Source: Allium sativum (taxonomy: Eukaryota; Streptophyta; Magnoliopsida; Asparagales; Amaryllidaceae). From it: a DNA stretch of 64,000 nt. The position numbers and the translations under genes are program-made. The notes below the pieces were generated by a model that worked only from the letters and a program-made list of their open reading frames with translations, did not search any database and had not been told where the DNA came from. The stretch is from contig CM060911.1 of assembly GCA_030737875.1 (NCBI GenBank), positions 51,291,001 through 51,355,000 on the forward strand, given 5' to 3'. Of the stretch, positions 11,515 to 23,769 are shown piece by piece (the first letter of the stretch is position 1; every line of letters starts with the position of its first letter).

Positions 11515-11850
11515 TATGTAAAAATCGAATTTTTATTTCACTATTTAATATATAAAAATCATATTTTTATTTCGAAGTTCAATATATAAAAATCATATTT
11601 TTATTTCGAAGCTCAATATATAAAAATCATATTTTTATTTCGAAGTTCAATATATAAAAATCATATTTTTATTTCGAAGCTCAATATATAAAAATCATAT
11701 TTTTATTTCGAAGTTCAATATATAAAAATCATATTTTTATTTCGAAGTTCAATATATAAAAATCATACTTTTATTTCGAAGTTCAACATATAAAAATCAT
11801 ATTTTTATTTCGAAGTTCAACATATAAAAATCATATTTTTACTTCGATGT
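11515..11850. repeat. 34-bp tandem array in element C, left LTR
   Basis: About ten copies of a 34-bp unit ending ...TTTCGAAG(T/C)TC. Each unit holds a small dyad: ATAAAAAT, CAT, ATTTTTAT. Copies differ at one to three positions (GTTC versus GCTC, ATATA versus ACATA). Confidence 0.9.
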
Positions 11851-12099
11851 AAAAATTCCATCTTTTCTAAAGTAAAAATTCTACCTTGATTAGATAAAGA
11901 TCCCGCCTTTTCTATTATAAAAATTACATTTTCAAAATAAACCATTTTTAATAAAACTGATTTTAATTAAACAATGTTATTTTCAGTTTTTAAACAATAA
12001 AAATTTCAGTTTTTAATCAATAAAAATTTCAGTTTTTAAACAATAAAAATTTCATAAAGAAATATAAATAAAATTAACTTACAGTGTTCGACGACTTGG

Positions 12100-12380
12100 G
12101 GGGGGGGGGTTCTATTTGGCGACGGAGCTGGGGGGGGGGGGAGGTTGAACGGAGGAGGCTAGGGGTGGTCGGCGTCTCGGGGTGGTGCGGTTGCGGTTCT
12201 TCGATGGGAGAAGGGCTTCGCGCGAGTGAAGCAGCAGAGGGGGGGCGGAGGTTGAACGGAGGAGGCGGCGCGCGAGGGGGGGGGGGGGGCGGCGCTGGCC
12301 TCGAACGGCGGTCCTTCGATCGTCTCCCTTTTGTTTTTTTTCTTCGATTCGGATCTGACTGAGAAGAGGGGGGGGGGGGC
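12100..12380. repeat. Poly-G and G-rich block in element C, left LTR
   Basis: Several runs of 8 to 12 G separated by GGAGG and CGGCG segments, embedded in otherwise AT-rich DNA. The equivalent block in the right LTR (19540-19830) has runs of different lengths. Lengths of such runs are prone to sequencing and assembly error. Confidence 0.8.
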
Positions 12381-13316
12381 CAGAAATAAAGGAAAGGAGA
12401 GGAGAATATTTTTTTTTATTATTTAATTATTAAAAAGTCGACTTTTTCATACGACCTCTAAACGAGGTCCACCGCCTGTCGTCCATAGCGTTTCACCCCC
12501 ATTCCCAACACAATGGGATATGTATCGTAAGCTGGTTTGATCGTTTCGATCAGTTTCCGTTGAATTTACATTTAAATCACTATATTGAATTTTAAACGTA
12601 CATTTCAAATTATCGGGGTCACGTATTAACTCGGAAAATTACAGAAAAATATTTTCTAGCTTCGTATTGACGATACGGTCCTAACAAAACTAGTTTCGTC
12701 AAATTCTGAGACCGTTGGAAAAATGGCCAATTTCCAGTCGATTAAAATCAACTGAAACTGGTCAAACGCGTTTTCCTTTGCCACGGTCACATACTGATTC
12801 GAAAAATTATGAAATTTGGAATCTAGCAATAATTTAACATCACGGATCCAACAAAACTGGTTTCGTCGAAATCCGAGGTCGTTTGCAAAATGTCCATTTT
12901 TAAGGGCCTGAATTCCATAGCGACTATTCAGAATTTTCAACTGGACATATCTTTTGATTCCCGTTATGAAATCTCGATTTTTCGGATTCGTTGGAAAGAT
13001 ATTATCAAATAGATCCTAATGTTTTTGGTTTCACTAAAATCTGGATTGTTTTGCACCCGGTACATTCAATTGAAGTTTGAAATCGAATTATCGAACTACC
13101 GCGCCATTTTCAATTCTATTTATAATTATATATAAATATTTAAATTCTAACGACGGCGTATATAATATAAACGTTCTAAATATATTCAAAACATTTTCCT
13201 CGTCGATATTATTTAAAATAATTCATTTTAAACAATCAAAATTCGCTAAAATTGCCAAAATAAAAATTTTAAACTGGCCCAGATTTTCGGGTTGTTACAA
13301 TCTCCCCCACTTAAAA

Positions 13317-13334
13317 CTTTTCGTCCCCGAAAAG
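13317..13334 (-). promoter_or_regulatory. Stem-loop next to polypurine tract, element C
   Basis: Sense (minus) strand: CTTTTCG, loop GGGA, CGAAAAG; a 7-bp stem with a GNRA-type tetraloop, a few bases before the polypurine tract. Similar stems in T, H and B have different base pairs. Confidence 0.7.
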
Positions 13335-14320
13335 GAACAAAGTCGAAAGTGGTTTGATTAATCAACTCTACGCTCGATCTGGCTTTCCTTCTCCAACTTT
13401 TCAGTTTCTGAGAATTTTCAAAATTTCAAAAATTTGGCTAACTCCCTAAATTTTCGAAAAATTTCGCCATAACCTCCCCTGCACCGGGAGCATCCGGGAA
13501 TTTCAAATAGCTTCCCCGGTCCTTCAGATCTCAAAAAGAAAAAGAAAAAGCCGAGCGGCTAGCCAATAGGCTCATAAAATCATCATCACCCAAACAAAAC
13601 AGTAAATTATGTAGTAAACATGTACCTATTTGTCGGGCAAACAAATTTTATTCTCTGCTCTAGCCTCCTTGCTATGACCTGTTCAATGATATATATGTAT
13701 ATGCAAGCAAATGCAACCAATTTTCAATATAATCCAATATTTGGTTCAATTAGGCTAAATGGTACAAAATTATCAAACAAATAAACAAACAACACAAACA
13801 TCAATCAATTAGTGACTTTAACGTTTCAAATTGATAATTTTACTACATATAAAGAAAATCATGTCTTTGATGCCAATTCACAACAATGTATTCTAACTAT
13901 ATAAGTTTTGGTTCTCACACCAGTCTAATGGAAATATATAGATATCACACCTTCGAAACACGAAAATAAATACTGATGATGCACGTGCTATCATCAGTAC
14001 CATCTCCGGGCGACTAGAGTGTGATTCTATATCTATCCAATATATTAAAACTTCGAATATACGTTCATGACGCGTATATGCAAAACCTTTATATACTGGA
14101 TTGCCCAATTCAAAATAAATAAATAATCAAATTCGTATAAAGCCATTTGAATTTCAAAACAAAATTGTTTTCCATTTGAAAAATATACTCTTCACACCTG
14201 TTCTAGAATACTACTGATCCCATCTCTAACGAGTCATTCTAATTGGATATTACTAATCCAATATCTGATGAATTCTTTCGTATGGTTCTAATGTGTCTTG
14301 TTCTCTAGCTTTGTAAACCA

Positions 14321-14334
14321 AAGCTCTAATACCA
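14321..14334 (-). other. Primer-binding site of element C (tRNA-iMet)
   Basis: The plus strand AAGCTCTAATACCA equals the 3' end of plant initiator tRNA-Met (GCTCTGATACCA) with one change. Two bases (AC) separate it from the 5' LTR at 14337. Confidence 0.85.
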
Positions 14335-16328
14335 ACTGTGAAAACCCGAACTTCCCCATAAAGGAAAGCGTCGGATAGTTCGAGAACAAGCCACAACAGA
14401 ACGCATATAGAAGAACATTTCATTGCTTATTACAACAATGCATCAGATTACAAGAATAAACAGAGTATAAATGAATAAGTATTACACAGAAATATCAGAG
14501 ATTTAAATTACATTTAAATACATCGCAGCGGAAAATAATACAATACACAACTAGAAGGGATATACGGATACAAAGCTTTCCGGATATCGTTCCAGCTGTA
14601 AACCAGGATCCTGTGAATATAAATCTGCAAAACCAAAACTACTAGCTGCCCGTGTCAAAATAGGGGCAACCAGAGTTTAGGTTAAAACAATAAACTCCAG
14701 GTCAGTCATGTGACTGGTGTGAGAACTAAAACAGTTAATCTTTATTTTTATAGTTAGGTAAATCAAGGGACCACGCCGTATAACACGGAACGGGTTTCCT
14801 CCCAAGAATACCAGTGCATAAAACAAACAGCGCAATGCTAAATAAGGAAAAATGAAGCTGTTATAAGACCCAGGTCCCATCACACAATGCAACGCAGCCG
14901 AGGATAGGGTTTTCCCTTATAACAGCCAAAGAATGCTTGATACATTTAAAACAAATCATTTGATACTATTATAAGTGCATAGTGCATAAAACAACTTCAA
15001 ATCATAAGTATCAATCATAGGCGGCATGAGCGCCCCATCCCACTATGTCGCCATACTAGGTTATACAATCAAAATCGCAAAGTCACGTATTTGGGAATTG
15101 GGTTTCCATCTATGAACCGAGGCAAAAGATAGTCCTCAACCGATTCGAGACGCTCTAGCCCGTGTCTCAGGCACAGCCGCAACCGTACCTTGGGATCGTC
15201 AGGGCCGGTCCACCGATGTGGATTATAATGCCTGAACAATACGTTTCTCCGCCCTTTGGGGCGTAGGTGAGCCAACTAAATGACTCCATCGGACCCGGAT
15301 CGTCCGATCAAACCGAGGCGCCTCGCAACAGCAACAACCACATAAGTCAAACTCGTCAGGGCGTGTAAAACCACTGACGCCACTTCTAGCTAGAAAGAAA
15401 ACGCATGTCCCCCCTGAGGTCCGTCTCCCGTTTTTGGTTCATACCGGGTGTGAAACTCGCGAAGTAAATGTTACACAAAGCTACGCCACAAAGGTCGTGC
15501 TTTGATCATCACCACAAGACTTTGCTTTTCAACAGAAGCCTTGATCAATTGCCACTTAGGCATGCCACACAGGCAATTCACTCCATGCGTTTGATATCCA
15601 TCAATATATAACCCCTAAGCTCGTACGTCTCAGAGAAGGGCGTTAAGCAAGAGAATGAATTCTCCGCCGCCAAACAGATATATATTTAATAGAAATCAAA
15701 CACACAGACTAAAATCCAATGTCAGACACACAGTCCATTTACAAGTCCGTTCTGGGTCTGAACGAAACCGGAGGCACCTAGTACCCCGCATATCCATCGA
15801 TCTCCAAGTACGTCTGGACGATCACCAACTGTTTCCATCTTCTTGGGTGTACAGCCCAATCAAGATCATCAGTAATCACCCAAACAACGTGAAGACTTTC
15901 GGTCTTCGACCACCGTCTTCATCTTCGACTTATCGTCGTATCAGTTATTCAGAATGGGATAAACCCGGTCTTTCCGAATAATTCGCGTATATTTTAAATA
16001 AGTGTTACACAAACACAACATACGCCTCATTCCAATTCATTAGTCACTAACCGTAAATTAATCAAGAGAATAATTCCCCAAATATTAACCCCGAAGGCCG
16101 AAACCAACATCAGATCAATATCCAGAAAACCATTCTGCTTGGCTAACCGACAGTTAGTTTCTAAATTTCACATTCATAGGGAAAGGCTCCCATTAATTTT
16201 ATCCAAGATAAATTCCTTGAATTTATTCTCTAATCTTCTTTTGAATTTCGATTCAACTAGTCGGGATTTACGAACCTTACCGAAGTAATCATTTGTTTTA
16301 ATTTCCTAATCCCAACCTATTCATCCCA

Positions 16329-16767
16329 TGAAGTAAAACTGGTAATACTTCATATCTAACACCACGGTGTTATCGGTAAATTGAATTACCATTTAACGTT
16401 CAAATCTAATTAAAGATTTAACTATCGCCTTGAGTAAAACTGGTGATACTCCATTTCGATTATTTCAATCTAATTAAAGATTCATTAAAACTCCACTTAG
16501 TTTTAATCTTTGACTGGGTTAAAGAATCAGTGTCATTTAAAACACGGTTCACGGTAAACCCAAAATCACATTACATTAATTATCGGGTTAAAGAACGAGC
16601 GTTATTTAAAACGCTGTTCACGATAAACCCAAAAATCAATATCAATTCTATTCCAATTAAATATTATTTAATTGGTACTCTTCATTAAATCTAAATAAAA
16701 AGATTTAATCTTTTCTCAACTGGGTTCAAGAACAGTGTTAATGAAGACACCATTCACGACAAACCCA
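16329..16767. repeat. Series of small repeated hairpins in element C 5' LTR
   Basis: Two copies of a 12-nt loop AAAACTGGTRAT enclosed by TGAAGT/ACTTCA (16329-16352) and by GAGT/ACTC (16432-16451). Three copies of a longer unit (about 16516-16561, 16585-16630, 16731-16766) have an outer GGGTT...AACCC stem and inner stems GTGT/ACAC, GCGT/ACGC and GTGT/ACAC. The paired differences keep the stems. Confidence 0.65.
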
Positions 16768-17639
16768 AATCACATTTGATATTCAATACAAGGCTCTGAA
16801 TAGAAAATATCCCGGCTTATATTCAATATCAAATTCTACGATCAACAAATGTCGTATTGGAAATAATGATATAAATATATATCTTTCAAATTTCCATAAC
16901 AACATCTGTATAATCACGAATTCCAACATCGAAATATTCCGAAGACAATTTCGATTCAAATCCACTCCAATGCAATCATTGGAAATTCTGGTTATGTTTA
17001 AAACCCTTTTCCAATTCAATTTATTTATTTAAAAATAAATAGAATTATATTTCTAGTTCAAAACTAGTTCATTTCGATAAAAATCTATTTTTATCTTTTC
17101 AAATATGGAGTTTTTCATCCCAAATCTTCAAGAATCATTTCTTATGATTTTACACAAATTATTACTATTTTTAATAATTTTATCAAGGCCCGTACAGTCG
17201 ATTTCCATCAATGGCCATCGAACTGCACTTACAGCGACCTTTTTCAAATTTGATTTGGACGTATCTCCAAATCCAACCGTTAGGTTTCAAATTTCTAATA
17301 TTCGTTAGAAATCTCTTTTCGATACGAACCCAACGGTTCCGGTTTTAGGAGAATCCGACGGTCGGATCTCCCGTAATGTCTGTTTGAAATAAATGGTCGA
17401 AATTCACGAACTGCCGCGGCGCGGCGCGTTCTATTCAGGCCATTATATTATATATATATATAATATATATAATATATATTTCGTCGATTTCTATTTAAAA
17501 CAGATTATATAAATAGTTTTAAAATTCGTTTCAAAAGCAATTTCAACTTCCATTTCAATTCAAATCAAAATTGAATTCTTCTTTATAAATTCGTTTTAAA
17601 ATTCATTTCTATTCAATTCAAATTTCAATTCAATTTGAA

Positions 17640-17910
17640 TTCATTTCAATTCGCTTTCAATTCAATTTGAATTCGTTTTCAATTCAATTCATTTCGAAAT
17701 CGTTTTATATTCAATTCATTTCGAAATCGTTTTATATTCAATTCATTTCGAAATCGTTTTCAATTCATTTCATTTCGAAATCGTTTTCAATTCAATTCAT
17801 TTCGAAATCGTTTTCAATTCAATTCATTTCGAAATCGTTTTCAATTCTTTTCGAAATCGTTTTCAATTCAATTCATTTCGAAATCGTTTTCAATTCAATT
17901 CATTTCAAAA
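17640..17910. repeat. 27-bp tandem array in element C 5' LTR
   Basis: About nine copies of a 27-bp unit containing CATTTCGAAATCGTTTT, with TCAATTCAATT or TATATTCAATT between; one unit near 17835 is shortened. Because 27 is a multiple of three it creates a false repetitive reading frame. Confidence 0.9.
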
Positions 17911-18954
17911 TGAATAAAATCGATATAAATATCGTTCACGTCAAAATGGCGTCAATCTAATCAACACGGCTTCATAAATTTCTATTTTTAAATATTCTGT
18001 TGCAAATATTTCTTTTTCAAAATAGTTGTTATTATCAAAATATTTCGTTCAACACATGACCAATCTCAATGGATGAGTACTGTCAACACATGAACCTTTA
18101 TTTTATATTATTCTTTATTTTTCAAATTGGAATGAGGCCCCATCAATTACCATATAAAATTAATTATATGGATTTTCATACAACACATGTATATAATAGC
18201 ATTGAAAAATAATCAACCATCAACCAAAGTGCACTACACTGTATAAGCATCAAATATAGATATTCAACGCTTATAACAGCCTGTCAATCAATCGATCGAC
18301 ATATTTAATCAATCAGGATGAGTGAACTTCAAATTTCATCCCAACACCCGTGTGGGGTTTCAAACAATCAAACACAGATTTTATTTGTGCAGGAGGGCGA
18401 TGTGTAAAATTTATCGACCCAATCAATGTCCTTCAAATAGGTGTACATAAACAAACCGTCTGGTTTGTAAATGAATATTTTATTTTATTCACTTCACGTT
18501 AAAAATTATATTTTTAACGATAAAATATTTTATTTTAACATATGAATTTCTATTCCGTTCCTTTACACAATAAAAATGATATTTTTATTTTTCTAACATA
18601 TTTTAGAAAATTTCGGCGGCATTACGGCACGATACTAGAAACGAGACGAGGCCTAGCCTTATCCCCGGTCTAGTGAAGGCCCACGCCATTCACATATCAA
18701 TCAAATTTACCAAACAACTCAATTTTAAATCAAATCATCTAACTAATCTATGCAACCAAACAAACAAGTCCATGGTCTGTGGACGATTGTGTCGGGTGCT
18801 ACTAAGCACCGTCTGCATCCTAGTACATATATATAACTAGAAATGAAATTGAAGAGTGAGAAATTCTCACTGAAAGCTATCCTAACTCCACGACACTTCA
18901 AATGCAGGAAATCTTCACTGTTCATGTCCCTTATCACTTTCTTCGCCCGTAGCC

Positions 18955-19295
18955 ACTACATATGTAAAAATTGAATTTTTATTTCGCTATTTAATATATA
19001 AAAATCGTATTTTTATTCCGAAGTTCAATATATAAAAATCATATTTTTATTTCGAAGCTCAATATATAAAAATCATATTTTTATTTCGAAGTTCAATATA
19101 TAAAAATCATATTTTTATTTCGAAGCTCAATATATAAAAATCATATTTTTATTTCGAAGTTCAATATATAAAAATCATATTTTTATTTCGAAGTTCAATA
19201 TATAAAAATCATATTTTTATTTCGAAGTTCAACATATAAAAATCATATTTGTATTTCGAAGTTCAACATATAAAAATCATATTTTTACTTCGATG
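18955..19295. repeat. 34-bp tandem array in element C, right LTR
   Basis: Counterpart of 11515-11850, about ten copies, in the same order apart from a few point differences. Confidence 0.9.
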
Positions 19296-19539
19296 TAAAA
19301 ATTCCATCTTTTCTAAAGTAAAAATTCTACCTTGATTAGATAAAGATCCCGCCTTTTCTATTATAAAAATTACATTTTAATAATAAACCATTTTTAATAA
19401 AACTGATTTTAATTAAACAATGTTATTTTCAGTTTTTAAACAATAAAAATTTCAGTTTTTAAACAATAAAAATTTCATAAAGAAATATAAATAATATTAA
19501 GAAATATAAATAAAATTAACTTACAGTGTTCGACGACTG

Positions 19540-19830
19540 GGGGGGGGGGGTTTCTGTTTGGCGACGGAGCTGGGGGGGAGGGGGCGGAGGTTGAACGGAG
19601 GAGGTTAGGGGTGGTCGGCGTCTCGGGGTGGTGCGGTTGCGGTTCTTCGATGGGAGAAGGGCTTCGCGCGAGTGAAGCAGCAGAGGGGGGGGGGGGCGGA
19701 GGTTGAACGGAGGAGGCGGCGCGCGAGGGGGGGCGCTGGCCTCGAACGGCGGTCCTTCGATCGTCTCCCTTTTTTTTTTGTTTTTTTTTCTTCGATTCGG
19801 ATCTGACTGAGAAGAGGGGGGGGGGGCAGA
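19540..19830. repeat. Poly-G and G-rich block in element C, right LTR
   Basis: Counterpart of 12100-12380, with different G-run lengths and an added T-rich run near 19770-19790. Confidence 0.8.
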
Positions 19831-20741
19831 AATAAAGGAAAGGAGAATATTTTTTTATTATTATTTAATTATTAAAAAGTTGACTTTTTCATACGACCTC
19901 TAAACGAGGTCCACCACCTGTCGTCCATAGCGTTTCACCCCCATTCCGAACACAATGGGATATGTATCATAAGCTGGTTTGATCGTTTCGATCAGTTTCC
20001 GTTGAATTTACATTTAAATCACTATATTGAATTTTAAACGTACATTTCAAATTATCGGGGTCACGTATTAACTCGGAAAATTACAGAAAAATATTTTCTA
20101 GCTTCGTATTGACGATACGGTCCTAACAAAACTAGTTTCGTCAAATTCTGAGACCGTTGGAAAAATGGCCAATTTCCAGTCGATTAAAATCACCTAAAAC
20201 TGGTCAAACGCGTTTTCCTTTGCCACGCTCACATACTGATTCGAAAAATTATGAAATTTGGAATCTAGCAATAATTTAACATCACGGATCCAACAAAACT
20301 GGTTTCGTCGAAATCCGAGGTCGTTTGCAAAATGTCCATTTTTAAGGGCCTGAATTCCATAGCGACTATTCAGAATTTTCAACTGGACATATCTTTTGAT
20401 TCCCGTTATGAAATCTCGATCTTTCGGATTCTTTGGAAAGATATTATCAAATAGATCCTAATGTTTTTGGTTTCACTAAAATCCGGATTGTTTTGCACCC
20501 GGTACATTCAATTGAAGTTTGAAATCGAATTATCGAACTACCGCGCCATTTTCAATTCTATTTATAATTATATATAAATATTTAAATTCTAACGACGGCG
20601 TATATAATATAAACGTTCTAAATATATTCAAAACATTTTCCTCGTCGATATTATTTAAAATAATTCATTTTAAATAATCAAAATTCGCTAAAATCGCCAA
20701 AATAAAAATTTTAAACTGGCCCAGATTTTCGGGTTGTTACA

Positions 20742-21247
20742 CATACGGATCTGCTTACATTACTTATCTGTCATTAATTTATAAAGATATGTGTTTCAAA
20801 TTTACATTCTAAATCATGTTTGACTTATAAGTCTGTATTTTTTAGTTATGTCTAGATTTACAGATAAGTCCTTATTTTACAATTATGTCCATAATTTACA
20901 CCTATATCCACGATTTACACATAAGTCCATATTTTACAAATAAGTCCAATTTTTATATATATTTAGTTTATATTTATAAGTCCGTATCTGTACTAGAGGG
21001 AATCTAAGACTAAATATTAAACTTTCCAATTCAAAAGAAGTTTAGTTTCGACTCACTTGAGGTCCCAGCTCTTTCTTAAGCTTTTCTGAAATTCTCCCTT
21101 TCATAACTTGACTAGCTCATATTTTATTTTATTTTGAATTCTAGGAAAAAGAGAAGAATGGATGAGGAAGGTGGAATGAAGAAATAATGAAGACGAGATT
21201 TATGTGTGCATTTTCGGTCTAGACCTAGGATTTTTTTATAGTATTAT
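20742..21247 (-). repeat. Element E LTR, segment 2
   Basis: Lies between C and B. It contains several copies of TTTACA(N)ATAAGTCC (20870-20950) and ends with a TATA-like TACTATAAAAAAA on the minus strand at 21231-21243, suggesting the U3/R border of an LTR. Element B inserted immediately upstream of that TATA box (target ATTAT 21243-21247). Confidence 0.45.
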
Positions 21248-23753
21248 TGTGATGGCCCGCCCCGAACCAACTGACATTTACTCCAAAAGTGCGCTGTACA
21301 CATGTCCAGTTAGCATGGGACGGTCGTCCTTGGAAAAGAAAGAAGACGAAGAATCAACAAAGAACCTGTAATATGTCTCACAGCGCATGGAATAAAATAT
21401 AATCATAACATAAACTTGACACAAAACAGGCGAGACAGTGCATAAGCTGAAAACAAACTATCATAGCAGCGAAAAATCCAAATACAGCTTATGTTCCACA
21501 TCATCATTAACTTTTCAAACTGTCTCTAAAAGCAAAAGCAAGATAAGGGAGGTACACTACTAATGCCCAAGTAGTGACCACCAACGACACAGGGAGAATA
21601 TATGTAGTTATCATACGTAGGAGCCTCCTGCTCGTCTCCGGTACAGCTACTCGTGCATACCACCTAACCTGTCTCTAGTCTGCTCGTGAGAGCACCTAGA
21701 GTAATAAGAAGAGACATAAAACTCTGGGTCAGACAAAAAGTCTGGTATGAGCAATAAGCAGCAAAATTGAACAATAACAGGTATACTAAACCATACCTGG
21801 ACCTACAACCAAAGAGTTAGCACTACATACTGTACAATACTCTAAGGTGCCACTAACATATGGTGTAAAGGATACGGGGGTGGGGGTGTGCATGTCATAA
21901 TGAAGGCAACAACCAAACATAGCAACCATCCTTACATCTCTCTGTCAGTGCGTAAAGCATACGATGTCCACCATTGTCAATCACTAGACCCATCAAAGTA
22001 GTGTCGGAGTTCGACTTGTACAACTACTGCTACCATCAAGCTTACCTCATGGATTCATGACTAAATCTTTACAAATGACCCCACTTCATTAGTCTATAAA
22101 CCTTTTAGTCGTACCTAGGCCACTGTGGCCCTGAATCCGTTCACGTACCCCCTACGCATAGTGATCCAAAGTTATAGACATCGACAACCCCTTAGCACAC
22201 GTCCCGCAGCAAAGCCCAATCATGAAGTTCACTCATTGGTTCCCATCTGGATCCTGAGTCAAAACTACTCATTTGGACTTCCTTTACATCTCGGGTTTTT
22301 GTTCTTCACTGGATCGGTTCGGATCTCCCTTCTTCATTTTTGCTTCAGGTCGGTTCGATCTTCAACTCCCAATCATCAACACGGTTCGGTTCGGTCTCCT
22401 ACACCTCGTTCAGTGTGGTACTTCAGCACCCCGGTTCGATTCGGTCTCTTATAGTGTGGTTCGGTTCGGTGTACCCTTGCTCCATCGGTTCGGTTCGGGT
22501 TCCTGGTCACAGTTCGATCCACTTCCCCATTCTCTTCCGCTCTGATCCCCCTCACTTCCCTTCAATTCTATCTGGTTCTCCTTCCTTAGCTCGATCCGAT
22601 CCCAGTTCAACCATTGTGGCCTTCCATTTTGCCATACTTTATCTTGTGCCAAGCCTCGGTTCGGTTCGGTGATCTCTTGCCCAGTCCACTATCCGGTTCG
22701 AGCCCTTCCAGCCGATCCGATCCGAAAACCAGCACTATTTTCCTGCAACTTTCCAGCGAGTGTTTTACGCCATTCGACGGCGTTTTCGACCATTCTAACT
22801 ATTCTAAACAATCACAAAGCATATCATACAGTCAAAGCAACAAATAGAAGTGACCGCAAACACCAAAACATCAATATGATAGGTTAAAATGGATCAAACA
22901 TAGCCAAAATCCCATATTTTCCCTTAAGCATGTTTAAGAAAAACTAATGACATGATTAGTAAAACTTAACCAAATCAAACCCAATTTCTAACAGAGGTCT
23001 AAAACATTATTTTGAATTTTATAAATATTTTTCCAAAATTTAATCATGCTTAAATTCGCTAATTAACACTAATCAACCCTAATTAGCCATAATTAGTGTA
23101 AAAGCAAGCTAATCACTCACCTTAGCCACAAATAAAACCTTTAGAACTGAAACTCTACTGTTTGCGCGTGAATACCAATGCAACACAGCAGCTCTACCTC
23201 GATTCTTGTGTTAATCCGCCTTGATTTGATGTTGCTAAGCTTAATCCTTGATTAGAATGTGATTTGGAGGTGTTTTAGAGGTTGGAGGCAATTGTTAGGG
23301 TTTCTAAGAGGTAAGTGGCGGCTAGAAAACTGAAATAGAATGAAAACCTAACTCATTTCAGCGTCCCCATAACCCTAATCCCAAAATGGGTTATGGGCCC
23401 ATTAACTAATCACCCTATTTGGCCCGGTTAAGTAGTTTTTCACCTTCCAAACCTTATTTCAACCATATCTCCCAAACGGTAAGTCCGTATTTCACATTTG
23501 ACCACTCTACGGAAAGGTAAACCATCATCCGGATCTAATGGAAGTGGTTTAAGGTCAAAATTCCTTTCCAGTCAATAGTTATGGCCAAAACAAGATCAAC
23601 TAGGGGCAAAACAGTCATATAAAATTGGCAAAAAAATGAACATGGGAAATGGCCCCAATAGTCGTCTCCCAAAGTTACATGACCATACGACTTCGTATGT
23701 GAAAGAAATAAATATTCTATGATCCTTCGATGCGTATAATGCGGGTCATTACA
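21248..23753 (-). repeat. 3' LTR of element B
   Basis: 2506 bp, plus-strand TGTGATGGCCC to GGGTCATTACA. Conserved stem-loop CAGAC-AAAAA-GTCTG at 21730-21744. A degenerate GGTTCGGTTCGG array lies at 22305-22700. The frames at 22125-22887 are repeat-driven and I do not call them genes. Confidence 0.9.
22305..22700. repeat. GGTTCGGTTCGG-rich repeats in element B 3' LTR
   Basis: About ten boxes of (C)GGTTCGGTTCGGT or GATCCGATCC type, spaced roughly 35-50 bp. The same block occurs in the 5' LTR at about 41180-41610 with several boxes changed. Confidence 0.75.
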
Positions 23754-23769
23754 TTCTCCCCCCTTAAGA

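Larger units (their letters stand above)
10670..13299 (-). repeat. 3' LTR of element C (internally deleted)
   Basis: Matches the right LTR from 10670 to about 11285, then jumps to the part equivalent to about 18725 and continues to the end. The junction sits in TTTAAATCAAATCAT; both parental sites have a similar AT-rich string. It contains the 34-bp array and the G-rich block. Open frames in it (for example 12084-12362) are products of base composition. Confidence 0.9.
13300..14336 (-). other. Internal region of element C (non-coding)
   Basis: 1037 bp between the LTRs. At the left end, read on the minus strand, is a polypurine tract (AAGTGGGGGAGAT, about 13300-13312) preceded by the stem-loop CTTTTCG-GGGA-CGAAAAG at 13317-13334. 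At the right end is the primer-binding site. No gag, protease, reverse transcriptase or integrase motif is visible; the longest frame (13893-14108, 71 codons) looks random. Confidence 0.85.
10670..20741 (-). mobile_element. Element C: non-autonomous LTR element with giant LTRs and a tiny internal region
   Basis: Both ends are flanked by CATAC (10665-10669 and 20742-20746), a 5-bp target duplication. The LTRs begin TGTGAAAACCCG and end GGGTTGTTACA on the plus strand. The right LTR (14337-20741, 6405 bp) is the 5' LTR; the left (10670-13299, 2630 bp) is the 3' LTR and lacks an internal block of about 3.8 kb. The internal region is only 1037 bp, with a tRNA-Met primer site at one end and a polypurine tract at the other, and no gag or pol. 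It must have been mobilised by proteins of another element, most likely a chromovirus, whose primer and polypurine-tract signals it shares. Confidence 0.9.
14337..20741 (-). repeat. 5' LTR of element C (6.4 kb)
   Basis: Complete LTR, TG...CA, 6405 bp. The block 14950-18724 is unique to this copy because the other LTR lost it. Sub-features: stem-loop CAGTC-ATGT-GACTG at 14703-14716; covarying small hairpins at 16329-16767; a 27-bp array at 17640-17910; the 34-bp array at 18955-19295; a G-rich block at 19540-19830. No coding motif is visible, and frames such as 15655-15981 have no family resemblance. Confidence 0.9.

Noticed and set aside
11515..11850. Regular array that might be read as a CRISPR
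   Set aside because: Units are contiguous without unique spacers, the DNA is plant retrotransposon LTR, and no cas genes are present.
12084..12362. 92-codon Gly/Arg-rich frame
   Set aside because: Produced by poly-G runs; the equivalent in the other LTR is frameshifted.
17667..17960. 97-codon frame with a 9-residue repeat (ISKSFSIQF)
   Set aside because: Caused by the 27-bp tandem array in the C LTR; no stop can arise because the unit is a multiple of three.
22125..22887. Several overlapping plus-strand frames of 70-110 codons (and 40998-41716)
   Set aside because: They fall in the GGTTCGG-rich repeats of the B LTRs, occur in more than one frame at once and have no domain resemblance.
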